Positions 7,069 to 12,379 of a stretch of DNA of 14,870 bases are shown here, piece after piece. Source of the stretch: Cytophagales bacterium (GTDB lineage: Bacteria; Bacteroidota; Bacteroidia; Cytophagales; Cyclobacteriaceae); the NCBI GenBank assembly GCA_003537495.1, contig DPSB01000160.1, positions 1 through 14,870 on the forward strand, read 5' to 3'. The position numbers and the translations under genes were made by a program. Positions within the stretch are counted from its first letter, which is position 1; every line of letters starts with the position of its first letter. The notes below the pieces were generated by a model. It made no database searches, was not told the DNA's origin, and saw only the letters and a list, made by a program, of their open reading frames with translations.

Positions 7069-7178
7069 AATTTCGAATTGAAAATTTAAAATTTCGTATT
7101 GGTGTAGGTCAACCATAAATCCGAAATCTTAAATCCGAAATTCTAAATCCGAAATCCGAAATCTTAAAATCTTGAATT
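7069..7178. repeat. Inverted heptad-repeat element between paaA and paaB
   Basis: The left block has 7-mers AATTTCG, AATTGAA, AATTTAA and AATTTCG at 7069-7096. After a spacer (7097-7116) a right block has seven 7-mers at 7117-7165, mostly AAATCCG or AAATCTT, then a tail AAAATCTTGAATTC (7166-7179). The right block is roughly the reverse complement of the left, so a long imperfect hairpin can form. The 14-base tail also occurs at 4543-4556 in the element downstream of the ECF operon. The array touches the paaB start codon. Confidence 0.8.
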
Positions 7179-7771
7179 CCCTCGATCCACGCGTTAACCG
7201 TCTACCCCAAATCAACGAAGCAGTTTTACCCAAAGCTCCGTTAGATCAGTTTGGTACGTACGAAGTATTTGTGCAACCCAAAGAAGGCAAACCGTTTCAA
7301 CACGAAGGTATTGTGCATGCACCTAATCTTGAATTGGCGTGGGTGTTGGCAAAAGAAACTTTTACGCGCAGGTTTACTTGCACATCGTTGTATGTAGTGG
7401 ACACACGCGATGTATATGTATCGCCTTTAACCGAAGGCGATAAAAATGTATATGATGCACTTCCCGAAGTAACTGAACGATCGGGAAGCAAAAAGAATTT
7501 TGAAATCTATCATCTGGTAAAAAGGGGCAAGCAACATGTGAATGTGGGTACGGTACAGGCGGTGTTACCACAGGAAGCCATGCATCTTGCTGGGAAACAA
7601 TTTAACAATGGCAAAGTCGTGTTTAATGTTTGGGCTATTGCTACCGAGGCTATTCGGTTTACCACCGATGAAGAAAAAGAACTTTGGCTAACCTTACCGG
7701 AAAAAAAATTCCGCGATGCAAGTGATTATAAAGGTGGTGATAAGTTGAAAGAGTTTTTGGAAAAGAGATAG
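7172..7771 (+). CDS. paaB: Phenylacetyl-CoA epoxidase subunit PaaB, tandem two-domain form
   Basis: PaaB is the small non-catalytic subunit thought to bridge PaaAC units. Here it has 199 residues, about twice the proteobacterial length (about 95). Residues 28-84 are a canonical PaaB domain (YEVFVQPKEGKPFQHEGIVHA, then TRRF and SLYVVD). Residues 109-165 form a second, divergent copy (FEIYHLVKRGKQHVNVGTVQA). The two align without gaps at an offset of 80 residues: Gly46/126, Val48/128, Ala50/130, Ala56/136, Ala60/140, Phe64/144. The tail is charged. No ATG or GTG precedes the first domain. The only usable start is TTG 7172, which lies inside the tail of the heptad-repeat element. The upstream frame stays open to a TAA at 7130-7132 without another standard start. 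A longer natural form in Bacteroidota is likely. Confidence 0.88.
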   Translation: MNSLDPRVNRLPQINEAVLPKAPLDQFGTYEVFVQPKEGKPFQHEGIVHAPNLELAWVLAKETFTRRFTCTSLYVVDTRDVYVSPLTEGDKNVYDALPEVTERSGSKKNFEIYHLVKRGKQHVNVGTVQAVLPQEAMHLAGKQFNNGKVVFNVWAIATEAIRFTTDEEKELWLTLPEKKFRDASDYKGGDKLKEFLEKR

Positions 7772-7830
7772 TTGGTGCAAATGTTTATAGTTTATACAAA
7801 TATTTATTTTGAAACTCAAGTGCGATGGCC

Positions 7831-7926
7831 AGACAAAAAGGCGGGGGAGCGATGGCAAGCGGGAAGAAGCATCTTTTTGTCTTGACTTTTTTTGGGTACT
7901 TTTTTGTGTCAAGACAAAAAAGTGCC
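7831..7926. repeat. Multi-arm hairpin region with alternative pairings
   Basis: The 238-base gap after paaB holds competing stems. Arm 7874-7886 (TTTTTGTCTTGAC) pairs perfectly with 7908-7920. Arm 7895-7907 (GGTACTTTTTTGT) pairs 12 of 13 with 7914-7926 across a 6-base loop. AGACAAAAAG at 7831-7840 can also pair with 7873-7882. The stems share bases, so they exclude each other. It may be a dispersed Bacteroidota repeat, an mRNA processing signal or a leaky terminator. Confidence 0.65.
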
Positions 7927-8009
7927 AGGTTTATGAAAGATCGAACCTAACCACCAATGGAAGGAAAGAATAAACTCAGTAATGCTATCTGAACCCAATT
8001 CAAAAATTT

Positions 8010-8339
8010 ATGAACTCAAACCGCAACATAGACTTTATTATAATAGCAAGTTTCCTTATCCTTACTTTGCTTTATATTCTGAAAGTAACATGGAGTGGAT
8101 TTCTGTTGTCTCTTTTTTCGTTAGTAATAAGCTCTTGGTTTCTGATTAACGAATTCAGAAAGAAAACATGGTCGGTAAATAAAATCGTTCTGATAACACT
8201 TCTGTTACTCACCATGGGTTTGGCACTTCAGGCACTGCTTACAAGTGCGAATAATCTGTTGGCAATCTGTGTTACCCTAACCATGTACACGTTTTTGGCT
8301 GAACGTTTTAAAACACTTTCTCCAACTAAAAAGTCATGA
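8010..8339 (+). CDS. Small integral membrane protein embedded in the paa cluster
   Basis: The 109-residue product is almost entirely hydrophobic, with about four membrane helices (about residues 8-26, 29-47, 58-76 and 79-97). It has a Lys/Arg-containing loop (NEFRKKTWSVNK) and a short basic tail. It starts at ATG 8010, and its TGA overlaps the paaC ATG (ATGA at 8336-8339), which implies translational coupling to an epoxidase subunit. No catalytic residues or known family were recognised. Its place in the operon suggests a link to phenylacetate use, such as uptake or membrane association, but nothing in the sequence proves this. Insertion of an unrelated gene is possible. Confidence 0.75.
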   Translation: MNSNRNIDFIIIASFLILTLLYILKVTWSGFLLSLFSLVISSWFLINEFRKKTWSVNKIVLITLLLLTMGLALQALLTSANNLLAICVTLTMYTFLAERFKTLSPTKKS

Positions 8340-9088
8340 ACCTCGCCCTAAAAGAACTCCTTTATAAACTAGCCGATGATCAATTGATCCTCGGTCATCG
8401 CAATTCTGAATGGACAGGCTTTGGCCCCATACTGGAAGAAGACATCGCGTTTTCTTCGATGGCGCAGGATAAAGTAGGGCAAAGTCTCGCACTCTATACT
8501 ATACTACAATCATTAGGCGAAAGCGATCCAGATACAGTTGCCTTTACCCGCAACGCCAACCAGTTTCACAATTGCATTTTAGTGGAACTACCTAATCAAG
8601 AATACGACTTTAGTCTAATCCGGCATTTTTTATTTGATACTGCCGAAGCTTTGCGCTTCGAAGCCTTGAGTAATTCTTCTTACGAACCGCTCGCACAATT
8701 AGCAAGAAAAATCCGTGGCGAGTTGCGTTACCATACCCTGCATGCCAACACGTGGATGAAACAACTTGGTTCTGCCACCGAAGAAAGCATTGCGCGATTG
8801 CAAAACTCATTGGAAGTTGCCCTGCCCTATGCATTAGGAATTTTTGAACCTTCCCCTTACGAAGCTGAACTAATCGAACAAAAAATATTTATTGGCGAAG
8901 CTGCCCTGAAAGAAAAATGGATGGCAAAAGTTGAATCGGTTTTAAACCAAACGCAACTCCGAATGCCCGACTGGAAAACAATAACTCCCGTATCTGGCGG
9001 CCGCGTTGGAAAACATAGTGAACATCTTCAACCGCTGTTAGACGAAATGAGCGAAGTTTTTCGGATTGATCCTTCTGCGGAATGGTAA
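8336..9088 (+). CDS. paaC: 1,2-phenylacetyl-CoA epoxidase, structural subunit PaaC
   Basis: PaaC is a ferritin-like paralogue of PaaA that forms the stable core of the oxygenase and is usually without a complete metal site. The 250-residue length is standard. Family landmarks are LADDQLILGHRNSEW, GPILEEDIAFSSMAQDKVGQ, the RNANQFHNCILVELPNQEYDF region, and the helix with KIRGELRYHTLHANTWMKQL. The C-terminal GGRVGKHSEHLQPLLDEMSEV is also typical. It starts by overlapping the preceding small membrane gene by 4 bases and is separated from paaD by an 87-base gap that is almost entirely a heptad-repeat element. The assignment is secure from these motifs and the gene order. Confidence 0.95.
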   Translation: MNLALKELLYKLADDQLILGHRNSEWTGFGPILEEDIAFSSMAQDKVGQSLALYTILQSLGESDPDTVAFTRNANQFHNCILVELPNQEYDFSLIRHFLFDTAEALRFEALSNSSYEPLAQLARKIRGELRYHTLHANTWMKQLGSATEESIARLQNSLEVALPYALGIFEPSPYEAELIEQKIFIGEAALKEKWMAKVESVLNQTQLRMPDWKTITPVSGGRVGKHSEHLQPLLDEMSEVFRIDPSAEW

Positions 9089-9091
9089 AAG

Positions 9092-9174
9092 TTAGTCCTT
9101 AGTCATTAGTACTTAGTCCTTAGTAAGTATCGACTAAATACTCAAGACTAAGGACTCAAGACTAGAGACTAAAA
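9092..9174. repeat. Inverted heptad-repeat element between paaC and paaD
   Basis: Five consecutive 7-mers of form TTAGTNN fill 9092-9126. A 6-base spacer (9127-9132) follows, and then six 7-mers of form ACTNNNN (ACTAAAT, ACTCAAG, ACTAAGG, ACTCAAG, ACTAGAG, ACTAAAA) fill 9133-9174. The second block is essentially the reverse complement of the first, shifted in phase. The array occupies the whole gap up to one base before the paaD start. An imperfect hairpin of about 35-bp arms could form in the mRNA. Confidence 0.85.
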
Positions 9175-9175
9175 A

Positions 9176-9643
9176 ATGAACAAAATACTCCACATCCTTG
9201 AAACTGTAAAAGACCCGGAAATACCGGTGCTCTCGTTAGTGGATTTAGGAGTGATTACAGATGTCGCTATAGATGGCAAAACTGTAACGGTAAAAATGAC
9301 GCCCACCTTTGTTGGCTGCCCGGCTATGGATTACATGAAAGCCGAAGTAGAAGCTGCCTTGCAGCAACACGGTTATCAACCACAAGTTGAAATTACATTC
9401 GAAAAACCGTGGAACTCAGACCTGATCTCCGAAAAAGGAAAAGCCGCACTTAAAAAATACGGACTCGCGCCTCCACCCGATAATAAATTGTTCACCGATC
9501 TTGAAATTTTAGAAACCGCAACCTGCCCGCGGTGCAATGGCACCCACACCGAATTAAAAAATCCCTTTGGCCCCACCCTTTGCCGGGCTATCTACTATTG
9601 CTATACTTGTAAAGAAGCCTTCGAACAATTTAAACCGGTATAG
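9176..9643 (+). CDS. paaD: Phenylacetyl-CoA epoxidase maturation protein PaaD
   Basis: PaaD is needed for an active epoxidase and is thought to help assemble its iron centre. Its N-terminus is a MIP18/DUF59-type domain related to SufT. The 155-residue product has that domain at residues 3-76: VKDPEIPVLSLVDLGVI, then TPTFVGCPAMDYM with the conserved Cys48. A C-terminal zinc-ribbon-like segment follows, with Cys117 and Cys120 (CPRC), Cys136, and Cys142 and Cys145 (CYTC). This Cys-rich tail separates PaaD from plain DUF59 proteins. It starts at ATG 9176, directly after the heptad array. The next gene is lgt rather than the expected reductase paaE, so the ordered paa cluster ends here. Confidence 0.95.
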   Translation: MNKILHILETVKDPEIPVLSLVDLGVITDVAIDGKTVTVKMTPTFVGCPAMDYMKAEVEAALQQHGYQPQVEITFEKPWNSDLISEKGKAALKKYGLAPPPDNKLFTDLEILETATCPRCNGTHTELKNPFGPTLCRAIYYCYTCKEAFEQFKPV

Positions 9644-9685
9644 GTATAAAATCGTTGGGGGCAGCAAACTTTAAAACAAAAAAAC

Positions 9686-10495
9686 ATGCTCGCCTTTATT
9701 CATTGGGATCCCAATCCGGTTATTGTTGATTTTGGATTTTATGAAGTACGCTGGTACTCGCTGTTGTTTGCATTAGGATTTGTTCTAAGCTACATGATTT
9801 TAAAAGGTCAATTCAAAAAAGCAGCACTCGATGAAAACCTGCTCGATAAACTAACAGTGTACATGGTTGTAGCCACTGTGCTGGGTGCACGCCTGGCGCA
9901 TTGCCTGTTTTACGATTGGGAGTATTACTCGCAACACCTATTGGAAATTTTATTGCCGTTTACGTTTGAGCCGGAGTTTCGGTTTACCGGTTTCCTCGGG
10001 TTAGCCAGCCATGGCGGTATCTTCGCTGTTGCAATAGCCGTGCTGTTGTTTGCCCGCAACAACAAGGTAAGTGCGCTGTGGATTTTTGATAGGCTTTCTA
10101 TTGTTGGCGCATTGGCTGGTGCGTGTATTCGTTTGGGTAACCTGATGAACTCTGAAATTATAGGTAAACCCTCCGATGTGCCGTGGGCATTTATCTTTAC
10201 GCGGGTGGACGATTTACCACGCCACCCCGGCCAATTGTATGAAGCCCTCGCCTACCTGTTTATTTTTGTATTGTTGTTTTTACTCGACCGCCACAACATG
10301 CGCAAGCCTGGTTTTATTTTTGGAATCTTCTTTGTGTTGCTCTTTACTGCGCGGTTCTTAATTGAATTTGTAAAAGCCGACCAGGCGGACTTTGAAGCCG
10401 GTATGTTATTAAACATGGGCCAACTGTTAAGCATCCCGTTTATTTTGGTTGGATTTTATATTGCCTACCGCAACAGAGAAAAGGAAGCTCTTTAG
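9686..10495 (+). CDS. lgt: Prolipoprotein diacylglyceryl transferase Lgt
   Basis: Lgt moves diacylglycerol from phosphatidylglycerol to the lipobox cysteine of prolipoproteins, the first step of lipoprotein maturation in the inner membrane. The 269-residue protein has about seven membrane helices. Diagnostic motifs in order are RWYSLLFALGF (22-32), GARLAHCLFYD (67-77), SHGG with the essential His109, and IRLGNLMNSEIIGKPSDVPW (148-167). The last carries Arg149, Asn152 and Glu156, the Lgt signature. These are followed by RHPGQLYEA (179-187) and ARFLIEFVK (222-230) with Arg223 and Glu227. It starts 42 bases after paaD and may be on the same transcript, although its housekeeping function is unrelated. 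A typical substrate would be the lipoprotein encoded at 283-1872. Confidence 0.96.
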   Translation: MLAFIHWDPNPVIVDFGFYEVRWYSLLFALGFVLSYMILKGQFKKAALDENLLDKLTVYMVVATVLGARLAHCLFYDWEYYSQHLLEILLPFTFEPEFRFTGFLGLASHGGIFAVAIAVLLFARNNKVSALWIFDRLSIVGALAGACIRLGNLMNSEIIGKPSDVPWAFIFTRVDDLPRHPGQLYEALAYLFIFVLLFLLDRHNMRKPGFIFGIFFVLLFTARFLIEFVKADQADFEAGMLLNMGQLLSIPFILVGFYIAYRNREKEAL

Positions 10496-10569
10496 CTTGC
10501 GATAAAACTATAGTTCTGGGTTTAGTTTGGTAGGTAGGTGGAGTTTCTTATATCTTAGATACTTGCGTT

Positions 10570-10598
10570 GGCTTTAAGCAATAGAGTGGCTTAAAGCC
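10570..10598. repeat. Hairpin upstream of the DUF4919-like gene (terminator-like or attC-like arm)
   Basis: GGCTTTAAGC (10570-10579) and GCTTAAAGCC (10589-10598) form a perfect 10-bp stem with a 9-base loop. No T-run follows, so it is a poor intrinsic terminator. It is followed four bases later by GTTAGCG, an arrangement like the end of an integron attC site. Confidence 0.55.
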
Positions 10599-10602
10599 AT
10601 GC

Positions 10603-10620
10603 GTTAGCGCGCATTTGATT
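10603..10620 (+). repeat. Left 18-bp inverted repeat flanking the DUF4919-like gene
   Basis: GTTAGCGCGCATTTGATT matches the reverse complement of 11416-11433 at 17 of 18 positions. The pair encloses one gene closely: 9 bases before its ATG on this side, and 3 bases after its stop on the other. GTTAGCG resembles an attC R' core (GTTRRRY), though only its first five positions fit. Confidence 0.75.
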
Positions 10621-10629
10621 AAAAAAGAT

Positions 10630-11412
10630 ATGAGTAAACTAATTAGACTAATTATTTTGAGTCTTTTCGTTGGACAGACTCGTGCACAAGAGGCTTTCAA
10701 TTACACGAGGGACTTTACTAAAATTCTTGAACAGACTAATGACCCAAGTAGTGATTTGTACTTTGACAAGTTATTAAAACGGTTTAGGCTCAACGACAAT
10801 AACCTGACAGACAAGGAGACTCTCTCATTACTAATTGGTTTTACAGATGACCCCCATTTTAAACCCTATCACTACCTTACCGTGGAGCGAAGTATATATT
10901 CGTTAAATGCACAAGGTAAATTTAAGGAAGCACTTCAATTAGCAGATTCACTACTGGTGACAGTTCCTCTAAGCCAACAAGCAATAATTGAGAAATCATA
11001 CTCTCACTACAAATTAGATCAGACAGACAGTTCCGATTTTTACATGTGGAAATTCAAGAGAATAATGAGGACAATGGCATCAACAGGAGACGGACTATCG
11101 CCAGAGTCAGCAATTTTCGCACTTGGACCCGCTGACGGACAAAATTTCATTTACAAATATTTAGCAAGCGACATAGGGACTATGGGTTCGGGCCGTGACA
11201 AAAACGGAAACTTCATAGATATTTTGACTGCATTAATAAAAGATGAAAAGACCGGAGAGACTAAAAGCCAGACAATGTATTTTCACGTTCAACATGCGGT
11301 AAAGAAAATGTTTGACCCAGGTGAACTTGAAGACGCGATGAAGAAGAAGAAAAAAAATAAAAAGGAAAAACTAAAAGTAGGGAAAGACGGGAGAGTTTAC
11401 ATAAAGAACTGA
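10630..11412 (+). CDS. Secreted DUF4919-like protein, cassette-borne
   Basis: The start chosen is ATG 10630 (MSKLIRLIILSLFVG). An in-frame TTG at 10615 lies inside the left repeat. The product has 260 residues and a signal peptide ending near TRAQ. The body is helical and TPR-like (SLNAQGKFKEALQLADSLL, then QAIIEKSYSHYKLDQ). It is followed by GDGLSPESAIFAL, a landmark of DUF4919-type Bacteroidota proteins, and a mixed strand region. The C-terminus is very basic (KKKKKNKKEKLKVGKDGR). About half of its arginines use AGA/AGG, whereas the neighbouring paa and lgt genes favour CGN. With the 18-bp inverted repeats that tightly bracket it, this suggests acquisition as a unit. Its function is unknown. 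Confidence 0.78.
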   Translation: MSKLIRLIILSLFVGQTRAQEAFNYTRDFTKILEQTNDPSSDLYFDKLLKRFRLNDNNLTDKETLSLLIGFTDDPHFKPYHYLTVERSIYSLNAQGKFKEALQLADSLLVTVPLSQQAIIEKSYSHYKLDQTDSSDFYMWKFKRIMRTMASTGDGLSPESAIFALGPADGQNFIYKYLASDIGTMGSGRDKNGNFIDILTALIKDEKTGETKSQTMYFHVQHAVKKMFDPGELEDAMKKKKKNKKEKLKVGKDGRVYIKN

Positions 11413-11415
11413 CCA

Positions 11416-11473
11416 AATCAAAGGCGCGCTAACAGCAGCTATTTGCAATTGCGTGGTTTGGTGTTAAATTCTC
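11416..11473 (+). repeat. Right 18-bp inverted repeat and possible truncated attC-like site
   Basis: The 18 bases 11416-11433 are the inverted copy of 10603-10620. They end in CGCTAAC (compare the attC R'' core RYYYAAC). The following 40 bases include GCAATTGC and a GTTAAAT that fits GTTRRRY. A cassette recombination site would look like this, but the stretch is shorter than a normal attC and stops exactly where the transposase element begins at 11474. Confidence 0.45.
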
Positions 11474-11502
11474 CCTTGCTGTCAGGTCTTCCGACCTGAC
11501 AG
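11474..11502 (+). repeat. Left REP-like palindrome
   Basis: CTGTCAGGTC (11479-11488), loop TTCC, GACCTGACAG (11493-11502), preceded by CCTTG. It is identical, as reverse complement, to 12097-12125 over all 29 bases. It lies 2 bases beyond the transposase stop and could also act as a hairpin at the end of that transcript. Confidence 0.88.
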
Positions 11503-11504
11503 GC

Positions 11505-12053
11505 CTAAAAGAATTCTCTAAAATCTGTTACAACACAATTGGATTGAATCCTCAACTCGTAATACGCAGCACTGGAAAACTGATACGCTTCAGGTTTCGA
11601 TACCAGGTTCCAATGCTCTTGTAAAGGATTCTGGTGGATATAATCCAGTTTAGTATTCAACACCTGGCTGTTTAAAAGAATCACGTCATCAAACCGATCC
11701 TCCCACACTTTAAACACTTGCTTCTTTTCCGGAACACGTAGGCGCTCTAATAATTCAATATTGCCGCATCGCTCAATCTGCTGCCGGATTTTTACCGATG
11801 TAAATTTCTTTAAGTCTCGCATCCAATCCGAAAGTAATTTTCTTTTTGGGAAGAAAAGTATCAAGTGAATATGGTTAGGCATAATCACGTAGCCAAGTAT
11901 ACAGGTTTCATATTTTGAATTCAGGAAATCGATGCTGTCGCAGATTATCTTCTTACACGAGTCATCTGCTAACAGGTGATGCCACTTGTAACAGGTAGTG
12001 GTTACAAAGAAACAATTAGCCTCTGGGTAATTGGAGCGACCGCGTAAACCCAT
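11505..12053 (-). CDS. REP-associated tyrosine transposase (Y1/HUH family)
   Basis: The 182-residue protein starts at ATG 12053 (MGLRGRSNYPEANCFFVTTT). It carries the HUH metal-binding motif His61-Ile-His63 in GYVIMPNHIHLIL, a helix with LSDWMRDLKKFTSVKI, and the catalytic Tyr138 in LDYIHQNPL. The end, AYQFSSAAYYEL, is typical of RAYT proteins. Y1 enzymes nick and rejoin single-stranded DNA at hairpins through a 5'-phosphotyrosine. RAYTs are thought to spread or act on REP palindromes, and two such hairpins flank this gene. The frame is intact and all catalytic residues are present, so it may be functional. It is oriented opposite to the DUF4919-like gene and ends 2 bases from the left palindrome. 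Confidence 0.92.
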   Translation of the reverse strand: MGLRGRSNYPEANCFFVTTTCYKWHHLLADDSCKKIICDSIDFLNSKYETCILGYVIMPNHIHLILFFPKRKLLSDWMRDLKKFTSVKIRQQIERCGNIELLERLRVPEKKQVFKVWEDRFDDVILLNSQVLNTKLDYIHQNPLQEHWNLVSKPEAYQFSSAAYYELRIQSNCVVTDFREFF

Positions 12054-12096
12054 TGCCGAAGGTAATGATTTGAGTGATCAAAACTTAAAAATTGGA

Positions 12097-12125
12097 CTGT
12101 CAGGTCGGAAGACCTGACAGCAAGG
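12097..12125 (-). repeat. Right REP-like palindrome
   Basis: CTGTCAGGTC (12097-12106), loop GGAA, GACCTGACAG (12111-12120), followed by CAAGG. It is the exact reverse complement of 11474-11502, so the two hairpins face each other around the transposase gene. Confidence 0.88.
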
Positions 12126-12309
12126 AAAGGGCGATTTGTTTATCACGGTTAACGGGCCGGAACGATTAACCGCCATTGCTCATTTGCCAGGCCATCAGCA
12201 AACCTTTACCATTTCGAAGGTAAGCGCAGGTAATAACTTTATTGCAAACGGATTGGTGGTAGGTGTTGAAACAACTCAATCCGTAAAAGGTAGTGTGGCT
12301 GCAGATTAA
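12126..12309 (+). pseudogene. 5'-truncated gene fragment at the edge of the transposase element
   Basis: From 12127 an open frame of 60 codons reads KGDLFITVNGPERLTAIAHL, then TFTISKVSAGNNFIANGLVV, and ends VKGSVAAD at TAA 12307-12309. The composition and alternating pattern look like the last strands of a secreted beta-sandwich domain. There is no ATG. The in-frame codon just inside the right palindrome is TGA (12115-12117), so the frame ends at the element boundary. The rest of the gene is not found on the far side of the element, where the DUF4919-like gene lies. The simplest reading is a gene broken by insertion and deletion. The family is not recognised. Confidence 0.5.
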
Positions 12310-12318
12310 ATAAGCCAT

Positions 12319-12353
12319 AAAAAAAACAGGCATATCAAACTTGGATATGCCTG
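12319..12353 (-). terminator. Rho-independent terminator of the DEAD-box helicase
   Basis: CAGGCATATC (12327-12336) and GATATGCCTG (12344-12353) form a perfect 10-bp stem with a 7-base loop. On the minus strand it is followed by eight U residues (A-run at 12319-12326). It lies 26 bases after the helicase stop. Confidence 0.88.
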
Positions 12354-12379
12354 CCATGAAAATTTAGGTCAACAATCGA

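Larger units (their letters stand above)
11474..12125 (-). mobile_element. REPtron-like element: RAYT gene between inverted palindromes
   Basis: A 652-base unit contains one Y1 transposase gene bounded by two copies of a 29-base sequence in opposite orientation. Each copy is a 10-bp stem hairpin with a 4-base loop plus CCTTG on the outer side. Coding sequence resumes abruptly at its right edge. This is the layout of REP-associated tyrosine transposases with their cognate REP palindromes, or of a small IS200/IS605-type relic. Confidence 0.75.

Noticed and set aside
7069..9174. Heptad arrays as CRISPR
   Set aside because: Units are 7 bp, contiguous, without unique spacers, and no cas genes are present.
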